64,000 bases of DNA, taken from assembly GCF_012489685.1 (NCBI RefSeq), contig NC_080045.1, positions 2,547,001 to 2,611,000 of the forward strand, read 5' to 3'. Under the pieces are notes generated by a model. It was given only the letters and a program-made list of their open reading frames with translations, ran no database searches and was not told the DNA's origin. The DNA comes from Lotus japonicus (lineage: Eukaryota; Streptophyta; Magnoliopsida; Fabales; Fabaceae). A program made the translations under genes and the position numbers. Positions 1-10,900 of this stretch are shown piece by piece (within the stretch, counting starts at the first letter, position 1; each line of letters begins with the position of its first letter).

Positions 1-1
1 T

Positions 2-395
2 CGTGATGCTGCAGGGAATTGGATTCAAGGTTTCCAGAGTAACTCGAAGCACAATTCAACATTTGTGGCGGAGGCCATGGCTCTTCGAGATGGTCTCACT
101 ACTGCCAAGAACCATGGATCGCGCCAGCTCTTGTGTGAATCCGATTGTAACACGTTGGTTGATATTTTGAGTGACCCATACCTATTTATTCATCATGTTC
201 AAGCTGAAATCTTACATGAGATTCACCAGCTTTTAAATCGGCAGTGGAGAGTGGATCCATCGTGATGGTAATGCTACAGCTGATTGGCTTGCTAGAAGGG
301 GCTGTCGGGCAATCAACCAAGGAACCATGTTGCTCAACTCGCTGCCTCCGGAGTTGGAAGTTATCCTGTTGCAGGATATGTTTGGTGTAGTGTAA
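2..395 (+). pseudogene. LINE-type RNase H (RVT_3) remnant, frameshifted
   Basis: This is the 3' part of the RNase H-like domain found at the C-terminus of plant L1-type LINE ORF2 and its relatives. The frame is open from the window edge through the core VAEAMALRDGL and the catalytic-region motif CESDCNTLVDIL. It stops at about 265 and continues in another frame as HRDGNATADWLARRG, ending at the TAA at 393-395. The HRxGNxxADWLA motif is characteristic of this family. The frameshift shows it is dead. The left part lies outside the window. Related fragments occur at 16676-17587 and 43080-43835. Confidence 0.75.
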
Positions 396-729
396 ATTTT
401 GTTTCTGTTTAGTTCTTTTCCGATGTATAAAAAAAATGTTTATATAATCCCAAAATGATAGTTTAAGTGCTATAAAGTGAGACATTTTTTTGAGGCCTTT
501 TTTACGTGTTAAAAAAGAATTTAACTTAGTATTAATGCTTGGTTTTTTGGGACATTTTTAGCTTAGTTTAAAAAAAAATTGGGGTCTAAAGCCCTTGCTT
601 GGATAGGCTTACCTTTGGTCCCGGCCCTGCTAAAAGTCATCTTATTAAGATAAGTGGATTATAAATTTTATAATTTTTTACTCCAATTTTTATAGATAAC
701 CATATTTGTTCACTAAGGTGATGTTAAAT
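396..729. other. Intergenic AT-rich DNA, possible hAT end
   Basis: There is no gene. The stretch 540-631 ends in tcccggccctg, whose reverse complement begins cagggccgg, the kind of terminus seen in some hAT elements. No partner end was found in the window, so this is only a possible truncated element. The last bases, 722-729, are the left target duplication of the next element. Confidence 0.3.
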
Positions 730-1390
730 TAGGGTTGCACATGGGTTGGGTTTGATGGATTTACAGACTAATCAAGACCCGAACCGATCAAAACTGTTTG
801 GGTTGGGTTGGGTTGGATTTTGTGAATTTTCACCTACGAATCCGAACCAACCCAATCCGACAATCTTCGGGTTGGTTTGGATGGATTGATTGGATCGTTA
901 TATTAAAATAAAAATAAATCTGAAATATTGAAAAATATTAAAAAACTAGTACTTCAAGTCTCTAACATGCGATTACATCATAAATTCATAACTACTGTCT
1001 ACACACATCTATACAACAACACATAACTAAACAAGTACTTCAAGTTTTTAAATGTGACAAGTAATTACAAACAAATTAGTCTCCAAGTCTCCTAAAAATC
1101 ACTTAAATAGTAGGACTCCAGGTCTCCATAAATTACATACCCTACTAGTAGGTTAGGTAAAAATTAAAATTATCAAAAATATATATTAAATAATATATTA
1201 TTATTACATGATTGGATTTCGGGTTGGGTTGGATTGATTATTACAGAATCTGATATCCGATCTAAAGATGATTGTATCGTAATAAAATTCATCCGATGGA
1301 CCCGTTTGCCCAATCCAACCCACATTTTACCATTGGATCGGATTGGGTTGGATGAATTTATTGGATTGACCCGGCCCATGTGCACCCCTA
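730..1390. mobile_element. Non-autonomous hAT MITE (661 bp)
   Basis: The terminal inverted repeats are tagggttgcacatggg at the left and the complement of taggggtgcacatggg at the right, matching at 15 of 16 bases. An 8-bp target duplication, tgttaaat, flanks it at 722-729 and 1391-1398. An 8-bp duplication with TAGGG-type ends is typical of hAT elements. The interior is full of gggttggattgg motifs and carries no transposase, so it can only move with help from elsewhere. Confidence 0.85.
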
Positions 1391-1398
1391 TGTTAAAT

Positions 1399-1941
1399 AA
1401 CGATTATGAGTAACTTGGACGACCCAATCTATCTATATAATTTCTAATTATTACTTTGTATATTTAACATTTTCCAGCGCAAACAATTACAAAGATTGAT
1501 AGAGAATGGTTTGTACAGGGAAGTTGCACTCCTCATTCCATTTCCAAACCTCATGCACTTCTTTTCTAAATCAATTACATTAATGCAATTCAAATCAACA
1601 ATAGTGGTCATCCACACCACATTACAGAACACAACACAATGAGAGTAAGAGTGCTCCTCAAAAGCAAAATGTGTTGAGAGTCAGGCCAGAGCAGAGGCAG
1701 GGGAAGAGGAGACAACCCAGATGCTGATCATCTTTTGAAGATTCTCTCGTGCACATATAATAGTTGTCTGCAGTGTACTTATGCAACCAAAAAGGGAGAA
1801 AGCTCGTGAAAACTCAATTAAGACCACAAACTCGTTCAATAAATTGTGACGCTCTCTCCTAATAAATGACTTTTTCAAAGTTTAAACTTACGTTCTACAC
1901 TTTCTTGAGAGAAAACTTCACACCTTATAATACATTCCGTT
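1399..1941. other. Intergenic DNA, no gene seen
   Basis: AT-rich DNA with no coding signal, RNA gene or repeat that I recognise. It ends at the target duplication of the Mutator-like element. Confidence 0.6.
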
Positions 1942-1950
1942 TTTCTTATA

Positions 1951-3486
1951 GGCTTAAATAAGTTTTTGGTCCCTAACCTTTATCAAATGCTTGGTTTTCG
2001 TCCTTCGCCGGAGCAAAGGTGGGTTTTAGTCCCTAACCTTTGCCACAAGATTTGGTTTTGGTCCCTCCGGAGCTCTGGGTCAACGCCGGAGCTCCGGTGG
2101 CCCATGTGGCATGGCCACGTCAATTTAATAAGCTGACATGGAATTTTTTTCTTTTCATTTAAATATTAAAAAAAACATAATAAAAAAAACATATATTCAG
2201 CTCTCATTTTCAACCTCCAACCCACCAGATCCGTACTCATCTTCAACCTCAGCCCCCACCACCATCTTCAGCCTCCACCCCACCAGCCCCATGCCACCGC
2301 ACTCATCTTCCTCTTCTTCGTCTTCTTCTTCTTCTCACCACCGCACCATCACCCAAATCGCCTCTTCCTTTCTTGTGTTGTGTGATTCCATCTCTTGTTT
2401 CACGTTTCCTCTCCTCTGTTCCTTTCATCCGGATTCGAGATTTCTTTTCCTGGAATTATGTTTTCTTCATCTGGATTCACGATTCATCTCATGATTTGTG
2501 ACTTTTTCCTCTAGGGTTCGTGATTCCTCCATTTAAGGTTCGCGATTCTGTTTCCCATCTGGTTCATGATTCTGTTTTCCATCTGGTCTCTGGTTTTGTG
2601 GTTTGTTCGAAGGTGGGGACTGTGTAGGTGGGGAAAGGGTTGGGTAACTGAGGCGGTGGTGACGTCTTTGGGCAGCGGTGGTGCGACGCGGTGGTGTGGT
2701 GCCCTTTCACGGCAGACGCGGGAGTGACGGTGGCCGGTGGTGGTTAGCGGAGGTGGTGTGATGCGGTGGTGACGTTTGGGGTTTCATGACAGAGGCGAGA
2801 GCAAGGTTTGGGTTGCGGTGATGATTCTCTAATTTCTGATCTGATTCATCTTGTTTCTCCTTCCATTAAAGAGGAAAAATGAGATTTGGCTTGTGTATGC
2901 TGTTTTTTGGCTTGCAATTGCTACTGCTGTTCTTCTTCTTCATAGTTTCTGGGTTTTCTGGATTGCTCTTGAGTTGAGAGGGTTGTTGGTGGATTGGGGT
3001 TGGATCTGTGTCTTCACTCTTCAATGCAGGGTTTGGATGAGAAGTGTGGCAGTGGGGTTGCATTATGTTGTTACTGCAGTTTTGAGAGGGAAAGAGAAGA
3101 AGAGAATGGTCGAGAAGAAGAAGAAGAACAAGGAGGAGGTAGGGTTGCATTCTGGGCTTAAGCTTTTGGCTATGGGGTTTTGAGTGTGATTGGTGAGGAG
3201 GAGAAGAAGAAGAGGAGGAGGTTGAGAGTTTTTTATTTGATTATGCTTTTTTTTATTATGTTTTTTTTAATATTTTAAATGAAAAGGAAAAAATTCCACG
3301 TCATATCATTGAGCTGACGTGGCCATGCCACATGGGCCACCGGAGCTCCGGCGTTGACCCAGAGCTCCGGAGGGACCAAAACCAAATCTTTTGGCAAAGG
3401 TTAGGGACTAAAACCCACCTTTGCTCCGGCAAGGGACGAAAACCAAGCATTTGGTAAAGGTTAGGGACCAAAAACTTATTTAAGCC
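1951..3486. mobile_element. Long-TIR Mutator-like element without transposase (1536 bp)
   Basis: The ends are inverted repeats of roughly 240 bp (about 1951-2190 and 3241-3486), starting ggcttaaataag and ending with its complement. They are flanked by a 9-bp duplication, tttcttata, at 1942-1950 and 3487-3495. Long TIRs plus a 9-bp duplication define Mutator-like elements (MULEs). The interior, about 2200-3240, is clearly richer in GC than its surroundings, with ggtggt-type runs and pyrimidine-rich stretches. It has no transposase. Two small open frames at 2138-2494 and 2851-3183 resemble no protein I know. It may be a Pack-MULE carrying captured host sequence, but the source is unknown. Confidence 0.85.
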
Positions 3487-3495
3487 TTTCTTATA

Positions 3496-4258
3496 ATATA
3501 ATGTAATTTAGCAAAGCATTGATGGGTGTAGTTTTTTTATTTTGGTTTTGGAATGATTAAAGGTCTGATATATCAATCAATTTGCCTCTTTTGTTTGAAT
3601 ATTGGAATGATGGTGGTCGCATTTTAGGGGAGGCAGCATGTCTGTTAAAGTGAGGAGGTTCATTTCAGGATCCAACCCGCACACATTGTGATAACTTTTG
3701 GGAGTGGGAACCTAAGTGGAAAATACTTCTTTAACTTCAATCTTTTTCTATTTCTATTTCTTCTGAAAGTGACTCAAGATTTTTCTTCTTAATTAATTAG
3801 TTAATTACCCGACATACATATAAATTAATGTAAAGAAGAGATCGTATATATATTAAAAAAGATCACGAATCCTGGTGTTGGCAGGAAGCTGCTACTCTTT
3901 TCCATACCAATGGATACCTAGTTAAAAAAGAGCAATATCATCTGATTAAACTAATTTATTGAAAGAAATTTAAGTATAAAAATTACTAATAAGTAATGTA
4001 AGAACAATGAGTAAATAATCTAAAAAACTTAAATACTAAAATAATTATTTAATATTTAATCAGTGAAAAATAATCAAGATATAGTTTAATTAGTTAAGGG
4101 AAAATTTTCTTAATTCTTGTGAAAAGAACATATTATTTACCTTACAAAAGGAAATAATTATTATACACAGAAAATTAAGAATTTAAATTATCTTTTTTCA
4201 AAATATTAAACATAATTGTTTTGTTTTATAAATTCAAGACTTGTTCAAATCACGGACA
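3496..4258. other. Intergenic AT-rich DNA
   Basis: No gene, RNA or repeat structure recognised between the Mutator-like and the hAT element. Confidence 0.6.
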
Positions 4259-4266
4259 TCTATTGG

Positions 4267-5946
4267 CAGGGGCGGACCCACGTAGGAGTGAGGGGGTTCA
4301 GTTTAACCCCCTGAAAAAAAAGAAAATTCTACTTACCCCCTTGTATTGATTTTTTTTTGAACCCCTGAAAAATTTTATTTGCACCTATGACCCCACTTAC
4401 ACCTCTCTCTCTCTCTCACACAATTAGAGACAGACTCACGGTCCTCTCACCCAGTCTTTCTCTCGAAATTCACAGTCTCATTAGGTCTGGCCGCACTGAA
4501 GCAGTCGAGCACGGCGCACCGCCGGCCACCAACCCACCACCACCACCGCGCGCCTCTCAAACTCTGTATCTCACGAGAGGGTAACTCTTAGTGCTCTGAG
4601 TTGCCAGCGTTGGGAATCTGCACTCAAGGAGTCAAGGTTTCTTTCTTTCTTATTTATTTTGGTATGAATGTGAATATGTGATGGTCAGATGGTGGATGTG
4701 GAGTTTAATTGAGTTGGTTTTGAATTTTGATGTTTTGTAGAGAAATGGGTTTACATATGTGTTTTTGTGCAATGCTAGTTTGAATGGTTTAGAAATTAGA
4801 TTGATAGAAATAGAATGATAGTGTTCAGATTGATTGGGATTTAGAGGCACCAATTGAATGGCGAGCAACTTTTGGGTAAGAAAGTGAGGGAGGGGAGGGG
4901 TTCCAGAGAGATTGGGGAAAGGAATAAGATGATGATGGTGTGTTAGAGAGGGGACGGTTCCAGAGAGGGGGAAGGGAACACCAAATCTGGTCTTATTCTG
5001 GAGTTCCCAGTTCAGAAATGCAAAGTTTGATGTTGTGAAATTTGAGCTGTTACAGAACTACAAAATTGGTGCTATAATGGGATTGTGGACTGAGGTGATT
5101 AATTCATATTTTAGCAAGGTCATCAATAATTCAATATATATTTGTTCTCTCTCACTTCCTGGGCTATTGTTAAGAAAATTGATATGCTTTGTTACTGTTG
5201 GCGTGTGCTTCTTTCTCCCTGGGGCCCGTGAGTTTGTATTCATGTTTTTATCTTCTCTAAGATGTTGCAGCAACTATCTTGGTGCAGTTTCTCCACTACA
5301 TCTTTGCTGGTTTCTTGTCAATTTCTATGCTATGCTGGCTTGCTCGCCTTATTGGAGATTGACTAGGTGTTGCTGTTTTCTTTTCTAGTTAGTTGTTGTA
5401 CTAGATAGATTGGTTCTAGCTTTCTAGTCTTTTTGTTCTTGTTCTGTTTTTTCTGTTTTTGCTTTGTATCTTCCTTTGTTGTTTAACTCACTTGAGAGAG
5501 TATGTTTTCAAGATCACTTCCTTTCTAAAATATTTTCATTTTCAAAAAAAAAACAATGTCCAGAATTATGGAACATCTTATCTGCTATACAAATTTTCAC
5601 AATATTGTTTTTCTTAACTTCAATGATTTCTTTTGCCGTCTTCTCTGTATACATGGGGTAATCTTCATGCTGTTAGACTTGTGTCTCATCTAATGAATCT
5701 GGGGATTGAGATTTGGGTTTCTTCATAATTCTATTATATCCATATCCAAGAGAACCTCCACTTGATTCAAATAGCTCCGAGTTCTTTTTAAAATTAAACG
5801 TGAGAGTGATTTTTCAAGTGATTTTTTTGTTAGTGTTTTTGTGCAATGTCCCAAATGTTTTTAAGTTGTTTTTAATTATATTTTTATCGATGTGCTCATT
5901 TGAAAATTTTGAACCCCCTGACCCCGGGGTCCTGGATCCGCCACTG
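4267..5946. mobile_element. Non-autonomous hAT element (1680 bp)
   Basis: It begins caggggcggacccacg and ends ctggatccgccactg, so the termini are imperfect inverted repeats of CAG(G/T)GGCGGA type. An 8-bp duplication, tctattgg, flanks it at 4259-4266 and 5947-5954, as expected for hAT. The subterminal regions share ccccctga and gaaccccctga motifs. The interior has a CT-microsatellite stretch and a GC-rich patch at about 4390-4580 that resembles a 5' leader. No transposase reading frame survives. Confidence 0.85.
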
Positions 5947-6175
5947 TCTATTGGGACTAACTCTCATAATGTTGTTAAAAACAAACTCCCCACCGCCCCA
6001 TGCATGAATTTAACCATAGTTATTTATTTATGGGATCGACTATGAGATCGATCATTTGAATCAGCTTGTGGAATGCCAACCTTATATATGTGAAATCATG
6101 ATTATATCCTGCTTTATTTTTTCCGGTCTATATACTTCAAAAATTCTTTTTTTTCATATATACATATGTTACTAG

Positions 6176-6809
6176 CTTGAGGGCATACCCTACTGCATTT
6201 TTTTTCCTGGGCTTGAGGGCATAGCTCTATTGGCCTTGTTGGAACACTAGTCTCTGTTGTCACTGCATATAGGCCCCGTTTGAAAACACAGCTTAATTAA
6301 GCGCTTATAGTCATAATCACTTATAACATAAGGGCTTATTCATAAGCTATTTTAAAATATTTATTGAAATAAATTAAAAATAAGTTATATATAAGCATAA
6401 GCTCTTTTTCATAATTAAGCTATCCTGAATAGCTTATGAAAATAAGCTAAAAACAAAATATGGTAGGCCATAAGCTGTTTCCATAAGTTCTCACAAACAC
6501 TGACATAAGAGCTTATGCTATCAGATAAGCTCAAATAAGCTCTTCCAAACGGGGCCATAAACTACTTGGAGGCTGCCTTTGGCTTCTCAATCTATGTACT
6601 CTTTTTCCTTTTCCAGATTTTTCCCAAGTTTTTCTGGTAAGGATTTAATAAGGCATAGTTTTAGTAGACTTGCTTCCAAGTGGTTTTTCTTTGTTTTTAT
6701 GTGTTGTAATTCTTTCTTTGCTTTTTAGCTTCTCTTGCTACCCTATCTTTGTATTGGGTTGAAGTACCTCTTATACTTCATTCAATATATTTTTCCTTAT
6801 AAAAAAATA
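6176..6809 (+). mobile_element. 5'-truncated LINE 3' tail with a MITE inside
   Basis: A fragment resembling a LINE 3' untranslated region ends in an A-rich tail (ttataaaaaaata). It is bounded by a 7-bp duplication, ttactag, at 6169-6175 and 6810-6816. Removing the MITE at 6272-6556 rejoins the two halves. No protein-coding part remains, so assignment to LINEs rests on the tail and the target duplication. Confidence 0.6.
6272..6556. mobile_element. Tourist-like MITE (285 bp)
   Basis: The termini are ggccccgtttg and ccaaacggggcc, perfect inverted repeats of 11 bp, with a 3-bp duplication ata on each side (6269-6271 and 6557-6559). The interior is built from repeated aagct/agctt units. A related but incomplete copy lies in an intron of the Obg gene at about 28264-28390 and another at about 53641-53800. 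Confidence 0.75.
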
Positions 6810-6816
6810 TTACTAG

Positions 6817-7019
6817 AGATCATTATTCCCGTCAAAATACTGAAAAAGAGAGCATTATTAATCTAATAATGATTACCCATTCTAGTAGAGAACTTTTTGA
6901 TTTAAGTTATTAAAAAATTATTGTTTTTAGAGTATTTTTTGATTTAAGTTATTAAAAATTTATTGTTTTTAGAGTATTTTTTATGGATTCACTGCATTTC
7001 ACTTTGAGAAAAAAATTTA
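6817..7019. other. Intergenic DNA with short duplication
   Basis: A segment of about 55 bp (gatttaagttattaaaaa...) is present twice in tandem at about 6898-7000. Nothing else is recognised. Confidence 0.4.
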
Positions 7020-7300
7020 ATTACTACAACAAACTGTGCATCTTGCGGCGGTTGTAGGAGGATTTTGCGGCAGTTTGAACCCCCGCTAAATGCATCTTGT
7101 GGCGGTTGTCAAACTGCCTTCGTTATAGGCGTCGTGGTGTTTCTTGCGGAAATCGCCGTAAAATAGCATTTTGAATTTAGCGGCGGTTACAAATAAATTG
7201 ATTCGCACTCAGCGGCGGTTTGAACCAACGCAAATGAGTCGTATTATAATTTTTTTATTTTTTATTTTTTGGCGGCAATTCGAACCGCCCCTATTGTTTT
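7020..7300. repeat. CACTA-like subterminal repeat fragment
   Basis: The segment starts tactacaacaaa, close to a CACTACAA-type terminus, and carries many gcggcggtt motifs in both orientations. This arrangement is typical of subterminal regions of plant CACTA (En/Spm) transposons. No second end and no transposase are visible, so it is called a fragment. Confidence 0.45.
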
Positions 7301-7980
7301 TCTTTTTTTAACCTCAAACACATTGAATGTGAGCTTGTGCGTTCTCCACACTTTAAACCTAAAAATATAAGTTGAAACGAGATTTTTGTGTGATAAAGCA
7401 TGTCAAACCCTTATCCAACAACTTAAACTTTTAAGATAAATAATAGTATTCATAAATTACTCCCAAAAGCCTATATCCATAATTGAGGCTTTAAAATCAA
7501 TCCTAGAAGATTTAGAAACATTCATATTCTCTTTGGTCCCTCTTTCTCTCCCTTTCCGTACTTGCTCAAACACACTCCTAGGTCTTCTTGGCTGAGTAGG
7601 CTCTCTCTTTATTTTCAATTTTAATCAAAGAGCATGCAGTGCGGGTTGTCCTGTCAGCCAAGCCAAGCAGGGTGGGATTAGTAAAGAATGTGGGAGACAA
7701 GCAAAAACATTACAAGGCTACCAACAGTTGACATGACTTCTTTTTAGTATCATTGTGGGCCACACCTATTGCTCTACCTCTACACTCCAATTTTTCCTTT
7801 TCACTCTCTCTCTCACTCTCATCACTATATTTATATCCCCCTTAGTAGCTTCTTCTCCTCACCACCACTTCTTACCTTAATTTCTCCTAAACTAGCTAGC
7901 TAGGCCTCAATTATTATTTGGTCAAGTTAGTTAGTTAGTTATAAATCTATAGTCACACTCACATCACACACACGTCTTCA
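7301..7980 (+). promoter_or_regulatory. WAT1 upstream region with TATA box
   Basis: A TATA motif, tatatttatat, at 7826-7836 follows a long CT-rich tract (about 7795-7822). The distance to the ATG at 7981 leaves a leader of roughly 110-120 bases if transcription starts about 30 bases downstream. The promoter is inferred from motif position only. Confidence 0.5.
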
Positions 7981-10900
7981 ATGGCTGATTTAGGTGGTGG
8001 CTCAGCCTCTTCCAAGAGAATATGGTGCTCTGTCCCTGAAAAACTCCAGCTCCATGGGGCAATGCTGGCCTTGCAGTTCGGCTATGCAGGGTTCCATGTG
8101 GTCTCAAGAGCTGCACTTAACATGGGTGTTAGCAAACTTGTTTTCCCTGTCTATAGGAACATCATTGCTCTGCTTCTTCTCCTTCCCTTTGCCTACTTCT
8201 TGGAAAAGTTAGTTAGTTAGTTACTTCTTTTGCAAATTCATCAACATTTAATTTCGAGGATTATATTGTGTTTCTAATAATGTCTCATTTTCCATCTAAA
8301 TAGAGTCCTTAGTTATTTATCAATTTATCTAACCTACCTACCACTTGTTTTCCTCTGTTTCTTTTCAATTCCTTTTTCTAGGAAGGAGAGGCCAGCGATT
8401 ACTTTGAACTTCCTCGTGCAGTTCTTTTTTCTGGCACTTGTGGGGTATGTCTAAATTATTAAACATGCATCAATTAACATTAGGCATCAACCAAAAAGTT
8501 GAAAAGAAAATTAAATAAAAACTACTCAAGTTCAACATATCAATGCATATATATACCAACGGATGTGTTAGGTGGATACATAATTGATTTTCACTAATTA
8601 GTATCTCAAAGTTTGAGTATTGGAAATAATTTCTACCAATAGAGCTGGCAGCATCACCTGAATGTGGATGTTCCTGACTTAAAGATGATTATATGTGTGA
8701 TCAAACCTAAAATATTCTGTCATACATATTGCATTTAATTAAAATTAGGAAATAGACTTTAATTTAGCATGTTATCCTCTGCTAAAAAGTTTGTATTAAT
8801 TAAACGCAGGATTACAGCAAACCAAGCTTTCTACTTGCTTGGCTTGGACAACACATCGCCTACCTTCGCATCAGCAATACAGAACTCTGTCCCTGCCATT
8901 ACATTTCTCATGGCAGCCATATTAAGGCAAGTACTAAACTTTAACTAATCTATCACAATTACTGTTGTTATCAATATCAACAAGCTTATGTATACAATTA
9001 ACATGTACTCTATTAATAGCATGTTCCATAATTCTTCCACTAATTGATTCTAAAATCAGAATTAATTCTCGAATGAAGCTTCATGGGTAGCTTCTAGTTG
9101 CCATAATTTATTCTGAGAAAAAATTAAGCTAATATAAACATGAAGTATGATACATACACACAGACACATAATGGAAAACCACAGTGTGCCAAAATCATAT
9201 TAGACAAAAGCAAACTTTTCTTAGTTTTTTTGTCTTTCCACCGTTATTTTGGTTTCACATTGGTTTTCCACATGTATTGAAACATGCATATATATGATAC
9301 CACTTTTGCATATGCAATTGATTTCAGGATAGAGCAAGTGCGGCTGAATAGAAAAGATGGAATTGCTAAGATAGCAGGAACAGTGTTTTGTGTTGTGGGA
9401 GCAAGTGTGATCACGCTTTACAAAGGTCCAACCATCTATAATCCATCACCAGCAGTTCCTCATGTAAATAGCAGTAGCATAACAGCGCCAGTAATTGAGG
9501 AGTCTTGGTCATTTTCATCACTGGGAGATGCAAATGGCAAGAACTGGACCCTTGGCTGCGTCTACCTCATCGGGCATTGCTTGTCTTGGTCTGCTTGGCT
9601 CGTGCTGCAAGCACCCGTCCTCAAGAAGTACCCGGCTCGCCTCTCCGTCACTTCCTACACTTGTTTCTTTGGGCTCTTGCAGTTTCTAGTCATTGCTTTG
9701 GTCGCCGAGAGAGATGCGCAAGCTTGGCTTTTCCACTCCGGTGGAGAAGCCTTCACAATCGTATATGCGGTTAGTAACTAATAGCATGTTTGAATTAGTT
9801 TCTTTTCCAAACAGATTTTAGAATGCAGAAGTTACTAAAAGAAACTTCTTTCATAGAATTGATTCTAGCATGGTAATCAATTCTAAAAGTCGTACTTAAG
9901 TTTCTTACACTTTTCCTCAAGTGAGAGCTATTTCGCCTCGAACCATTACCATCCTTATGCAGTTATGCTTAGATTTATTTTTTTAGTGCATATTTGAATA
10001 CCCGGTGAAAAATTACATAGAATCAAAGTCAGATAAACAGTTGTAACTTTCCCAACTTTTGTGACGGTCCGATTTTGACACCTTCATCTTGTTTTTCAAC
10101 TAGTCAAACATGCACTTAAAATAAGAAAGCTACAAGCATTATAAGTCACATATTCTCTAATATATATTATTATGTTATGAACTAACAATCTCACAAGTTT
10201 ACATTGTGATCGGGCGGATCACGAGAGCGGGGCTGCTGATCGAGGAAGTGAAGCCGATGTGCTGGATTGTTGAACGGACCCCGGAGGGGCTCCTGCAAGG
10301 GACTCCAATGCCAAAGTGAGTAGGGGAATCGAGTAAAGGGGTAGCTGAAATTGGAGAGAATAACGTACCTTAGAGTGAGTGAGCTGCCCCCCTTATATAC
10401 AAGTTGGAGTATTAGGGTTGGAGCCATGCAACGTCATGCATGGCTCGTACTGGTGGGTCGAGGGCCGTTGGATCCCTCTGCTCCCTCTGCGATTTGCAGT
10501 GATCCAACGGTTTAGATTGCCTAGGGGGCCCACCATCCAACCACCCTAATTCCGTAGGGTGGTTGGCTTAGGTCAACCCCTAGGTGGTGGGGTCCATGTC
10601 CTCGGGTTGGGGGTGAGCGCCGTCCCGCTCGTGGTCGAGTCCACTCAGGTGATTCCCTTCTCCTGGTCGTCCCAATTGGGCCCCACTCGGGTGATTCCCT
10701 TACCTGGTCGTCTCGCTCGGTGACACCCTTTCCCTGGTCGTCTCGCTCGGTGACACCCTTTCCCTGGTCGTCCCAGAACAGTAGCCCCCCAGCTCTAGTC
10801 CACTGAGGTAGTGGGCTAGAAGCTTCCGGTCAGGTCCTCGTGGATTTCCCTACGCCCTTTGGGTCGGTCCCTGTCAGCCCTTACCGGAACACATTGCTAA

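Noticed and set aside
2138..3183. Open frames of 118 and 110 codons inside the Mutator-like element, as genes
   Set aside because: Low complexity, no known domain, and composition driven by pyrimidine and GGT runs; kept only as possible cargo.
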